Of a stretch of DNA of 64,000 nucleotides, positions 1 to 7,921 are shown one piece after another. The notes below the pieces were generated by a model. That model had not been told where the DNA came from and searched no databases. It saw nothing but the letters and a program-made list of their open reading frames with translations. The DNA comes from Halovivax ruber XH-70. GTDB lineage: Archaea; Halobacteriota; Halobacteria; Halobacteriales; Natrialbaceae. The stretch spans positions 682,001 through 746,000 of the forward strand of contig NC_019964.1 in the NCBI RefSeq assembly GCF_000328525.1, written 5' to 3'. Each line of letters opens with the position of its first letter. The first letter of the stretch is position 1. A program made the position numbers and the translations under genes.

Positions 1-1
1 C

Positions 2-1147
2 GGGAGTCCGTGGGCGCTCGCGTTCGCCACCCCCGTCTCCGTCGCCACCAGCCTGCAGGAGGCGGCCAGGAAGGGGGTCGTCGTCTTCGACGAAACTGTC
101 TTCGGCCGACTCAGGGACGTCGACACCGTCGTCTTCGACAAGACGGGCACGCTCACGACCGGCGAGATGACGGTCCGCGACGCGACGGGGCCGGATCGGG
201 TCCTCCGGGCCGCCGCGGCGCTCGAACGCCGTGCCGCACACCCTGCTGCCGACGCCATCGTCGAAGCGTTCCTGCCGGACGCGGCCAGTGGCTCCGGCGG
301 AGGTGCTGGGACGGACGGAGCGGGTGACCATCTCGTCCCGCAGGCCGACGGCGCGACTGACGAGTCGGTGCCCACGGACGGTGCAGTCGCCGGCGGCGTG
401 CCGACGGTCGACGCGTTCGAGACCGCCCCGACCGGTGTCGCCGGCGAGGTCGACGGTGAGCCGACCCTCGTCGGGCATCCGTCGCTGTTCGCCGTCCGGG
501 GCTGGTCCATCGACGAGGCGATCGAAACGCGGGTCGAGGCGATCCGGGAGGCAGGCCACCTGCCGGTCGTCGTGGGTCAGCACGGACGGGCCGAGGGCGT
601 CGTCGCGGTCGGCGACCAGCCACGCGACGCGTGGACCGGGACGGTCGAGTCGCTCGCTGATCGCGACGTCGACGTCGTCGTCCTCACCGGCGACGACGCG
701 GCTGGGGCCGACTTTCTGACCGGGCGTGACGGCATCACGGCGATCTACGCCGACGTGCCGCCGACGGGGAAGGTCGAGGCGGTGCGGCGACTCGCCGCCG
801 AGGGACGCGTCGCGATGGTCGGCGACGGGACGAACGATGCACCGGCGCTCGCGGCGGCCGATCTCGGGATCGCCCTAGGCGGCGGGACTGCGCTGGCGGC
901 CGACGCCGCTGCCCTCGCGATCGCGGACGACGACCTCGCCGGCGTCGAGCGAGCGTTCGCGCTCGCTGCACGCGCACGAAGACGTCGTCGCGGGACGCGC
1001 TGGCTGGCGTTCTCGTACAACGCGATCGCCATCCCCGCCGTCCTCGTCGGTCTGGCGAGCCCGCTGGTGACGATGGCCGGTGCCGTCGTCGCCACTGGAT
1101 CTATTCTCGCGTACGCGACGTATCCGATCAGGTTTGGACGGGACTGA
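2..1147 (+). CDS. Heavy-metal P-type ATPase (P1B), C-terminal part, 5' truncated by window edge
   Basis: The frame is open from the window edge and holds the catalytic half of a metal-exporting P-type ATPase of the cytoplasmic membrane. In order one sees the end of the transmembrane metal site (SPWALAFATPV), the phosphorylation motif DKTGT (Asp coded near 136-138), an HP dipeptide in AAHPAADA that marks the P1B nucleotide-binding domain, an acidic Gly-rich insert, and the hinge motif GDGTNDAPAL near 820-850, followed by two membrane segments. The usual CPC/CPH metal motif reads SPW here, so neither Cys is present; this could mean a different metal or a non-Cys site. The metal cannot be named from the sequence. 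The N-terminal half lies outside the window. Confidence 0.93.
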   Translation, partial: GSPWALAFATPVSVATSLQEAARKGVVVFDETVFGRLRDVDTVVFDKTGTLTTGEMTVRDATGPDRVLRAAAALERRAAHPAADAIVEAFLPDAASGSGGGAGTDGAGDHLVPQADGATDESVPTDGAVAGGVPTVDAFETAPTGVAGEVDGEPTLVGHPSLFAVRGWSIDEAIETRVEAIREAGHLPVVVGQHGRAEGVVAVGDQPRDAWTGTVESLADRDVDVVVLTGDDAAGADFLTGRDGITAIYADVPPTGKVEAVRRLAAEGRVAMVGDGTNDAPALAAADLGIALGGGTALAADAAALAIADDDLAGVERAFALAARARRRRRGTRWLAFSYNAIAIPAVLVGLASPLVTMAGAVVATGSILAYATYPIRFGRD

Positions 1148-1333
1148 GACGTTCGGCCTCGGTTGCGACTGAGTACCCCGAAGATCGACCGGCGGAGCGG
1201 TGCAGTCCGAGGAGTTGGCGAGACGCGACGGGTCGGAGGGCTGTCGGACGAGTCGAGGGTCTGTCGGGCAGGGCGGGGCGGAGCGCCGTCCGAGACGAAC
1301 AGGATTATGCCTCCCTCGTGAGTGGCGGGTCGT

Positions 1334-2107
1334 ATGAGCACGATCGTCACCGAGCGCCTCGACGACGACCCACTGGCACGCGTCGTTATCTCGAAACCCG
1401 AACGCCGAAACGCCGTCTCGCGCGCAGAGACACAGGAACTGGCCGCGACGATCCGCGACCTCGACGCGGACGACGGTATCCGTGCGGTCGTCCTCACCGG
1501 CGAGGGTGACGCCTTCTGCGCGGGACTGGACCTGACGACCGTCGGTGAGGAACCCTCGACTGGGCTGGTCAACCGCAGCTTCCACGCGGCGGTGCGCGAA
1601 ATCGCGACGGCGTCGATGCCCGTGATCGCCCGCGTCGACGGCCCAGCAGTCGGCGCCGGCGCAGCGCTCGCGATCGCCTGCGACCTCGTCTACGCCGCCG
1701 AAGACGCCAGCATCGGGTTCTCCTTCGCGAAGATCGGCCTCTCGGCCGACACCGGCGCGACCTGGACGCTCCCCCGACTCGTCGGCGTCCAGACCGCCTT
1801 CGAACTGCTCTCGACCGGCCGAATGGTCGACGCCACCGAGGCGGCGTCGCTGGGACTCGTTACCGAAACCGCGAGCGGCGACGCGCTCGACGAACTCGTC
1901 ACGACGCGCGCGGTCGAACTGGCCAACGGTCCGACGCGTGCGTTCGCTGCCATCCGCAGACTCCTCCTCCGGGCCAACGCGAACACGTTAGAGGAGCATC
2001 TAGAACGCGAGGCCACGGCCCAGATCGAAGCCTACCACACCGACGACTCGTCGGAGGGGATCGAGGCGTTCGTCGCCGACCGCGACCCGGACTTTCAGGG
2101 GCAGTAG
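1334..2107 (+). CDS. Enoyl-CoA hydratase/isomerase family protein (PaaG-like)
   Basis: This 257-aa crotonase has the family oxyanion-hole segment (FCAGLDL) and the second glycine-rich block (AVGAGAALAIACDL). The region that carries the first catalytic Glu in hydratases reads FAKIGLSADTG, so that Glu is absent; the Asp-Thr-Gly resembles the Asp-Ser-Gly of PaaG-type isomerases. An acyl-CoA isomerase role is therefore more likely than hydration, but this is inference. A GTG at 1322 is in frame; I prefer the ATG at 1334 because the protein then begins MSTIVTERL as in related crotonases. It stands alone, with 226 bp upstream to 167 bp downstream without other genes. Confidence 0.9.
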   Translation: MSTIVTERLDDDPLARVVISKPERRNAVSRAETQELAATIRDLDADDGIRAVVLTGEGDAFCAGLDLTTVGEEPSTGLVNRSFHAAVREIATASMPVIARVDGPAVGAGAALAIACDLVYAAEDASIGFSFAKIGLSADTGATWTLPRLVGVQTAFELLSTGRMVDATEAASLGLVTETASGDALDELVTTRAVELANGPTRAFAAIRRLLLRANANTLEEHLEREATAQIEAYHTDDSSEGIEAFVADRDPDFQGQ

Positions 2108-2274
2108 CACGCCTGCACGGCGAGCCCAACCACACGGCACGTTCGGCCACCCCTCCCGAAGCCGGTTCGGCCGCTACATCGGTCGGCTCCCGTCGCGACT
2201 GTCATCCGTGCTCGACAATCACGGTTTGAAGGCGGTCCCAAGAGTCATTGCACCGCTCGAAGTAGACCGGTGCC

Positions 2275-2874
2275 ATGCTGGAACGGGCGCTGCACTGGTT
2301 CGGCTACGGGTTCGCCCACCTCCTGTTCGTTCGAGCGCACTCGCCCGAAGCGGTCGTCCGCCGATTGCGCCTGGCCTACCGACTGGTTGGTGTACGGATC
2401 GTCGAGACGCCGCGGGTTGACGGCACCGAGCGGACGATCTTCCGCTGTCCGTACCGAAACCTGGCCGCGGGCCGGTGGGGGCCGACGTGGCTCTGTCACG
2501 AAAAACTCGATCGCGTCGACGACGGCTACGTCACGTTCCTCCGGCGACACCGCGATATCGAGTACGATCGCCCGCGGAGCTGTACGAATCTGGCGTACTG
2601 CGAGGCGTCCGCACACTGTTACTCGGACGTCTCCGCCGCGGGGAGTGCCGACACATCCAGCGCGAGGAACACCGGCACCGACAACCCGAACGCGAGGAAC
2701 ACCGGCACCGACAACCCGAACGCGAGGAACACCGGGACTGACACCCCGATCGCGGGGGACACCGGGACTGACACCCCGAACGCAGGGGACGTCATCACTG
2801 GCGGTTCCACCCCGGAGCAGACCGGCTCGACCGTCGACACCACCGAGGCGGTGACCGGAGGGCGAGACGAGTGA
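2275..2874 (+). CDS. Cys-rich hypothetical protein with decapeptide repeats
   Basis: I do not recognise a named family. Residues 1-120 are a compact region with an amphipathic N-terminus (MLERALHWFGYGFAHLLF) and five Cys in the pattern FRCPYRN, LCHEKLD, SCTNLAYC and HCYS, which could bind a metal or Fe-S centre. Residues 129-172 are about four copies of a decapeptide of the form ARNTGTDNPN, and the tail is Thr/Gly/Glu-rich and probably unstructured. The stop overlaps the start of the methyltransferase at 2871 (GTGA), so the two are translated together and probably act together. Confidence 0.75.
   Translation: MLERALHWFGYGFAHLLFVRAHSPEAVVRRLRLAYRLVGVRIVETPRVDGTERTIFRCPYRNLAAGRWGPTWLCHEKLDRVDDGYVTFLRRHRDIEYDRPRSCTNLAYCEASAHCYSDVSAAGSADTSSARNTGTDNPNARNTGTDNPNARNTGTDTPIAGDTGTDTPNAGDVITGGSTPEQTGSTVDTTEAVTGGRDE
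2661..2790 (+). repeat. 30-bp minisatellite inside a coding sequence
   Basis: Four tandem 30-bp units begin at 2661, 2691, 2721 and 2751, with a partial fifth to 2790. Units 1 and 2 are identical; units 3 and 4 differ from them at several bases. The unit length keeps frame and gives a decapeptide repeat. There are no spacers, so this is not a CRISPR array. Copy number could vary between strains by slippage. Confidence 0.95.
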
Positions 2875-3800
2875 CGGGCCGCCCGTTCGTCCCCGACGGT
2901 GCGTCGCGAGGGAGCGATCATCGCGATCGGGCAGACCGGCTGTCGGCACAGTTCGGAAACAGCGAGCAGCGCAACGATGTCTGGCGAGCGCTCGACCTCG
3001 TGTTGCCCACTGACGCGTACCTCAACATGGGCTATTCCCGGGCGTGGCAGACGCACCTGATCGGCGCACCGCAGCGACGCCTCGTCGAGCGAGCCCTCTC
3101 GGAACTGTCCTCGCTCGATCCGCACTGGCACGAGCGGCGCGTCCTCGATCTCGGATGCGGCCGCGGCGGCGCCACGCGGGACGTCGCAGCGCGCTACGCC
3201 GCCGACATCGTCGGCGTCGACCTCGTTCCCGACAACGTGGCCATCGCGCGGCGACACTCGACGTCCGACGACGCCGAACCGACGGCCGTCCCGTCGTTCG
3301 TCGCGGGCGACGCGACCCACCTGCCGTTCGATCGCGATGCGTTCGGCGCCTGCCTGTCGCTCGACGCCATCGTCTACGAACCCGAAAAGGAGCGCCTGTT
3401 CGGCGAACTCGCCCGTGTGATCGCGCCGCGCGGTGTCTGTGTCGTCTCCGACCTCCTCGCCGTCCCCGGCGTCGTCGACGAACGGGCACTCGCGCGCTTC
3501 CAGGACGCCTGGGACATGCCACCGCTGTGGACGCGCCACGCCTACCGGGAAGCGATCGAGTCGGCCGATCTCTCCGTGCCACTCATCACTGACATCTCCG
3601 CCTACAGCGTTCGTCGTTTTCGGGCGTGGACGCGACGGTTTCTCGTAGTCGCCGACGGGCCGCTCGGTCGACTCCTGAAACGCACGCTCGTTCACCTGGG
3701 TACCGACGCCGAGACGGTGGTCGAGCAGGTCCGCGCGGCCCACGACGCGCTCCCCGCGCTCCGACACGTACTCGTGCCGATATACGGGTCGGAGAAGTGA
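2871..3800 (+). CDS. Class I SAM-dependent methyltransferase
   Basis: The 309-aa protein has a Rossmann methyltransferase core with motif I VLDLGCGRGG near residues 90-100, an acidic residue after the second strand (VGVDLVPDN), and the post-II segment GDATHLPFD typical of small-molecule methyltransferases of the UbiE/Coq5/sterol type. The region before the core (LVLPTDAYLNMGYS) and the final segment (long basic helix RRFRAWTRRF) are like those of lipid or quinone methyltransferases, but the substrate is unknown. It starts at a GTG overlapping the stop of the Cys-rich gene, indicating translational coupling. Confidence 0.88.
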   Translation: MTGRPFVPDGASRGSDHRDRADRLSAQFGNSEQRNDVWRALDLVLPTDAYLNMGYSRAWQTHLIGAPQRRLVERALSELSSLDPHWHERRVLDLGCGRGGATRDVAARYAADIVGVDLVPDNVAIARRHSTSDDAEPTAVPSFVAGDATHLPFDRDAFGACLSLDAIVYEPEKERLFGELARVIAPRGVCVVSDLLAVPGVVDERALARFQDAWDMPPLWTRHAYREAIESADLSVPLITDISAYSVRRFRAWTRRFLVVADGPLGRLLKRTLVHLGTDAETVVEQVRAAHDALPALRHVLVPIYGSEK

Positions 3801-3890
3801 GTAGCGGACCGGATCGATCGTCGAGGCACCGCCAATCAGCCGACGAGCGGAGTTCGACGATTGGGCCGTCGTCCGATGTCACGGTCCCCA

Positions 3891-5237
3891 TTACAGGCGT
3901 TCGAGAAACGTATCGAACGCGCCGCTCTCGGGGTGGACGTGGGCGTAGGTGCCGAGTGTCTGATGCTCGGTCAATCCGTCGTGGGTCCCGTCGATCCCCG
4001 TTCCCCGGACGGTCTCGAACGCGAACCGAGCGTCATCGTCGACGGTCGCCTCCGAGTAGTGGAACTCGTGGCCGCGAAGTCGTGCCCCGTTTCGTGCCGT
4101 CAGCGTCTCGTCGGTGGCGACGAGTTCGACGTGATCGAGCGCCTGGTACCGCTCCTGCATGGTCACGTCGGCGGGGAGAAGGTCGGCCATCGTGTGCGTG
4201 TCGCCCTCGGTAGTGGTCAGTGATTGCGACAGCGCCATCAGTCCGCCACACTCGCCCAGGATCGGGAGGCTGTCACTCGCGAGTCGCCCGAGTTCGGTGA
4301 GCGTCCCCGTTGATTCGAGTGCCTCGGCGTGCAGTTCCGGATAGCCGCCGGGGAGATAGACGCCATCGCACTCGGGAACGGGGTCGCCGGCGACCGGTGA
4401 GAACGTCACCAGGGTGGCTCGCTCGCGAACGCGCTCGATCGTCGCGAGATAGCGAAAGCAAAAGGCCGCATCGTCGGCGACCGCGACCGTGGGACCGCCC
4501 GGGGACGGCCCTGCCTCACAGGCTGCCGACGGCGGTGCCGGATCTCGCGCGACGTCGACGAGTTGCTCGACGTCGATCGGCTCCGCGGCCTCGGCGAGCG
4601 CGTCTTCCGGGACCGGCGCCTCGTCGGCCAGCTCGAGCCCGAGGTGGCGATCGGGAATTTCCAGGGCGGGAGTCGGCGGAATCCGGCCGAAATACGTGAG
4701 ACTGTCCGGCAACGCCTCCCGGATACCCGTCTCGTGGCGACCGCCGTGGGCCCGCTGGGCGACGATCCCGGCGACATCGATCTCCCGCCCGATATCGTCG
4801 GCGTAGGTCTGGAACCCACGGGCCGTCGCCGCGACACTTTCCATGCCCGCACTCGCGTCGACGACGAGGACGACCGGCAGGCCGAGGGCCTCGGCCACCA
4901 TCGCTGTACTCGATCCGTCACCGTCGTACAGTCCCATGACGCCCTCGACGACGCAGACGTCACCCTCGCCGCGGTGGTAGTTGCGCCGGAGGCCGTCTTC
5001 CCCGCAGAGCCACAGATCGAGCGTCCGGGATGGACGACCCGCGACCGCCTCGTGGTGACTTGGATCGATGAAATCCGGGCCCGTCTTCGCAGGTTGAACG
5101 TCGTAGCTGGCGCCTTCGAGGGCCGTCGTGATTACGAGCGTCGCGACGGTCTTGCCGACTCCTGAGCTGACGCCGCCGAGGACGAACCCGGGCGGTCCGG
5201 CCTCCCGTTCGGATCCGGCTGCCGCTCGGTCGCTCAT
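3891..5237 (-). CDS. cbiA: Cobyrinate a,c-diamide synthase
   Basis: This 448-aa enzyme amidates the a and c side chains of cobyrinate using glutamine and ATP in cobamide synthesis. The N-terminal dethiobiotin-synthetase-like ATPase has the P-loop GVSSGVGKT and the segment KTGPDFIDPSHH, and VVEGVMGLYDG follows. The C-terminal half is a class I glutamine amidotransferase with the nucleophile in GECGGLMAL and a final His in YAHVHPE. Length fits the family. No other cobalamin gene lies beside it, although a short open frame upstream overlaps its start codon. Confidence 0.95.
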   Translation of the reverse strand: MSDRAAAGSEREAGPPGFVLGGVSSGVGKTVATLVITTALEGASYDVQPAKTGPDFIDPSHHEAVAGRPSRTLDLWLCGEDGLRRNYHRGEGDVCVVEGVMGLYDGDGSSTAMVAEALGLPVVLVVDASAGMESVAATARGFQTYADDIGREIDVAGIVAQRAHGGRHETGIREALPDSLTYFGRIPPTPALEIPDRHLGLELADEAPVPEDALAEAAEPIDVEQLVDVARDPAPPSAACEAGPSPGGPTVAVADDAAFCFRYLATIERVRERATLVTFSPVAGDPVPECDGVYLPGGYPELHAEALESTGTLTELGRLASDSLPILGECGGLMALSQSLTTTEGDTHTMADLLPADVTMQERYQALDHVELVATDETLTARNGARLRGHEFHYSEATVDDDARFAFETVRGTGIDGTHDGLTEHQTLGTYAHVHPESGAFDTFLERL

Positions 5238-5606
5238 CCGGTCGTCACCTCCCGCCAGCCGGGTTGTTCCAACAGATCAGCGACCATCGATGTCCCCGTT
5301 GGCCCCACCGTTACCGGCCGCGGAATGCCATTGGACCGATCGAGGACTCGACGCAACGGTGAGAGACTCCCGCGTCGTGGCGCTCGAACTCGCAGCTGCA
5401 GTCTCGGTACTATCGCCGCTTCCCGCCCGATTCTCGTCGTGGTGACTCCCCCGCTCGCCGACATCGGTGACGAAAGTGTGTTTGTGCAGCCACAAATACG
5501 ATTGCATCTCGGTAGAGATCGTCTTTGGACGTCGTTTTCGATGTACAACGAAATGGTGACCGGAGCCGATACTGGTTTATTCGTCGACACCGAACGGTTC
5601 GATAAA
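5238..5606. other. Intergenic region before the CHAT-like pair; possible 3' gene remnant
   Basis: On the minus strand a frame that ends at 5234 and overlaps the cbiA start reads NGIPRPVTVGPTGTSMVADLL near its end. This Gly/Pro/Val-rich tail could be the last ~30 codons of a lost gene that once preceded cbiA, but upstream of it the translation turns Arg/Ser-rich and non-coding in look. The rest holds only the TATA-like box of the next gene. Confidence 0.3.
5576..5581 (+). promoter_or_regulatory. TATA-like box of the first CHAT-like gene
   Basis: TTTATT centred about 28 nt before the ATG at 5607. This spacing predicts a leaderless or nearly leaderless mRNA, and it supports 5607 rather than any of the earlier in-frame starts, whose peptides match nothing in the paralogue. 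Confidence 0.5.
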
Positions 5607-7700
5607 ATGGGCTCCGGGAGTCATCGATCGCCGGTGTCCTTCGACCGGGACGGGGCGATCGTTCGCGTGGGGGACGATATCGAACGAGCGGAAGTGCGTA
5701 TCGAGGTCGACGGAGCGTCGGGACTCGAGCCGGCGCTCCCCGACGTATTCTTGTTTCCCGTCGACGAGGCAGTTTCGGTCACGGTCACCCAGCTGCGCTT
5801 CGCCGAGACGTTCGGCCAGACGCTCTGGGATGCGAACGGAAATCAGGTCGGAACGATCGCGGACGGGATCAGCGAGATGGCGCGGGGGACGTACTACGCT
5901 TCGCTCACCGGCGCAGTGAAGCTTCACCTCCGGATCGAGGACGCCACCTTCTGGGCCGAGGAGCATCTGGACGACGCGGGGCGATCGATCGTCGAGATGC
6001 GCTTCGACGAGCCGACGTCGGTGGCCATCGGCGCCCGCTCCCTTCGCTCGCATCCGACGGCGACGATCACGGTTCCCGACGATCCCGGAGCGCTCCTCGA
6101 CGCGCTCCCGTACCTGGCCGCCTCGGTCAAGGAACACACCTGTGAACGGTCCTGGCCGACGATCCGACAGCACCCACCAGCACTCGAGCGGGGCGAGCAG
6201 TTGGACGTGCCAGCCGAACTCCGAGCGCCGGAGACGGGTGTCGAAATCCGAGTACCGTCGACGTACGAGCACTGCTACCGGGTGGCGCCGCTCGCGTTCT
6301 ACCTCGGGGCAGACGTAAGCGCCGGCGAGTCACCGGCACTGATCCTCGAGAACGGCCACGTCGAACCGCTCGAGACGCGCCGGGCGACCCTGGCCGAACG
6401 CGTCGGAGACCTCCTCGACCGGTGTCTGTTGCTCGACTCGCTGGTGAGAGAAGCGGGTTACCAGCCGATGGGGAACGCCGAGTACGAGCGGCTGGCCCCG
6501 CAACTGCCGTTCTACCCGCCGAATCTCTACGACCTGCCCCCGGCCGACCAGTTGCTCGAGTACCTGGAGGTGCCACGTGAGGTACTCGAGCCCTTTACCC
6601 CGTGCTGGCCGAAGCGCGCCGTGTTGCGCCCGGCTCCCGAAGACGTCTCTGTGCTCCCCTCGTTACTCCACGAACTCGCGCGGATCGACGTCGCCCGCTC
6701 ACCCGACGCGATCCCACCGACGGTCCCGTCCGACTCGACGGCTGGCGAGGGCCGCGATCGAGGGGGTGAAAAGCGTCGGTCGGATGCGCTACTGACCGCC
6801 CACACGTTCCCAGCGCAGGTACCGGGAACTTGCCGGTTGCACCCGGAGGCGATGGAACGGGCACGGACCGTCGAACGTCCCACGCCGGACGGAGCATCGC
6901 TGACGCTCGCGACGGCCGACTCGGCGCGGGCCCGGTCGTTCCGACAATTCGCCGACCAGGCTCGTAACGAGACAGCGATCACGGTCCTCGAACAGCCCAC
7001 GGCGGCCGCCCTCCGCGACGCGGTCGAGGCGGATCGAACCGCCCTGTACTGTGAGATCCCGACTACCGAAGCGGGAATTCGCTGTGCCGACCGGACGCTC
7101 TCGTTCGACGAGCTGGGGCCCGTCGGCTCGCCGGTCGTCTGGCTCTCAGACGTCGCGCCCGGCGTGACGGGCGAACCGCTCGTTTCTGCTGGGGCGATCG
7201 CCATCGTGCTCACGGACGACGAACCGGACCTGGGGGCGGTCTGGGGTGCGCTCGACCAGCTGTGCGCCGGGTTCTCGGTCGCCGACGCGGTGTACACGGC
7301 CGACGTCGATCACGGAGTCGACGTCAGGTTCGTCGGTGACGCGTCCGTGACGGTCGTCCGCCGCGTGAGCAAAACGCCGACGGTCGTCGACGTCCGCCCG
7401 CTCGACGAGGACCGCTACGCCTTCACGATCAGAAGTTACCCCACTGACGTCGTCCGGCAGGGGACGGCCGTCAAACCCGTCAGCGCGGAAGACGTCGTGG
7501 GTCGCGTCCTGGAGGAGTGCAATCACGACGGCTACTGGCTGGTCGGCGCGGACGCGAGGCAAGCCCTGCCCATCACGTCGGCGGAGGTCGCCTCGCTCGT
7601 CGAGAACGACGGGTTCGCCGTCCGTCTCGACGGTCGTCTTCTGACCACCGCCGACGCCGACGACTGCCCGCTCCAGGAAGTCGTACAGGGTGGTCCCTGA
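5607..7700 (+). CDS. CHAT-like protein lacking catalytic His and Cys (paralogue 1)
   Basis: 697 aa. The N-terminal 350 residues follow the layout I know from haloarchaeal CHAT-domain proteins: an acidic beta-rich start (DLFLFP-type PVDEAVSV segment), YPTLR/WPTIRQHPP, TGVEIRVPSTYEH, VAPLAFYLGA, and YPPNLYDLP before a helical linker. The C-terminal part matches the caspase-like CHAT domain around GIRCADR, an SAGAIAIVLTDD helix-strand and a C-terminal GYWLVGADA block. Where active CHAT proteases have Gly-His, this protein has Ile-Pro, and where they have Asn-Ala-Cys it has LSD. It is thus predicted to be inactive as a protease. Start chosen by alignment with paralogue 2 and the TATA spacing. Function unknown. 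Confidence 0.72.
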   Translation: MGSGSHRSPVSFDRDGAIVRVGDDIERAEVRIEVDGASGLEPALPDVFLFPVDEAVSVTVTQLRFAETFGQTLWDANGNQVGTIADGISEMARGTYYASLTGAVKLHLRIEDATFWAEEHLDDAGRSIVEMRFDEPTSVAIGARSLRSHPTATITVPDDPGALLDALPYLAASVKEHTCERSWPTIRQHPPALERGEQLDVPAELRAPETGVEIRVPSTYEHCYRVAPLAFYLGADVSAGESPALILENGHVEPLETRRATLAERVGDLLDRCLLLDSLVREAGYQPMGNAEYERLAPQLPFYPPNLYDLPPADQLLEYLEVPREVLEPFTPCWPKRAVLRPAPEDVSVLPSLLHELARIDVARSPDAIPPTVPSDSTAGEGRDRGGEKRRSDALLTAHTFPAQVPGTCRLHPEAMERARTVERPTPDGASLTLATADSARARSFRQFADQARNETAITVLEQPTAAALRDAVEADRTALYCEIPTTEAGIRCADRTLSFDELGPVGSPVVWLSDVAPGVTGEPLVSAGAIAIVLTDDEPDLGAVWGALDQLCAGFSVADAVYTADVDHGVDVRFVGDASVTVVRRVSKTPTVVDVRPLDEDRYAFTIRSYPTDVVRQGTAVKPVSAEDVVGRVLEECNHDGYWLVGADARQALPITSAEVASLVENDGFAVRLDGRLLTTADADDCPLQEVVQGGP

Positions 7701-7884
7701 CAGCTCCACGGCGAGCACGTGGACGGTCGTCGCTACTGCTGTCACCGCGAGCGATCACACCAGTCGGTCCACGTGCAACACGCACGACCCGAGCGTCTTC
7801 GGATCGTCGTGGCTACCACGCCAGCAGCTCGACGACCCAACTGTGACAGAACGGCACGATCGTCGCACAGACCGGAGACGGCAA

Positions 7885-7892
7885 AAATATAT
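7885..7892 (+). promoter_or_regulatory. TATA box of the second CHAT-like gene
   Basis: AAATATAT in a GC-rich setting, about 30 nt before the ATG at 7922. It shows that paralogue 2 has its own promoter and is not only read through from paralogue 1, from which it is separated by 221 bp. Confidence 0.65.
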
Positions 7893-7921
7893 CCTGCATA
7901 GACGAACAGCCAGAAGACGTG

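Noticed and set aside
2661-2790. CRISPR-like array with 30-bp repeats
   Set aside because: The units are directly adjacent with no spacers and keep a reading frame, so it is a coding minisatellite.
2619-3767. Long minus-strand open frame (382 aa) opposite the Cys-rich and methyltransferase genes
   Set aside because: It is antisense to two genes with clear domains and shows Arg/Gly-rich, non-family composition typical of GC-rich shadow frames.
5234-5590. Minus-strand frame overlapping the cbiA start
   Set aside because: Only its last ~30 residues look protein-like; the rest is Arg/Ser-rich, so I note it as a possible remnant and do not call a gene.
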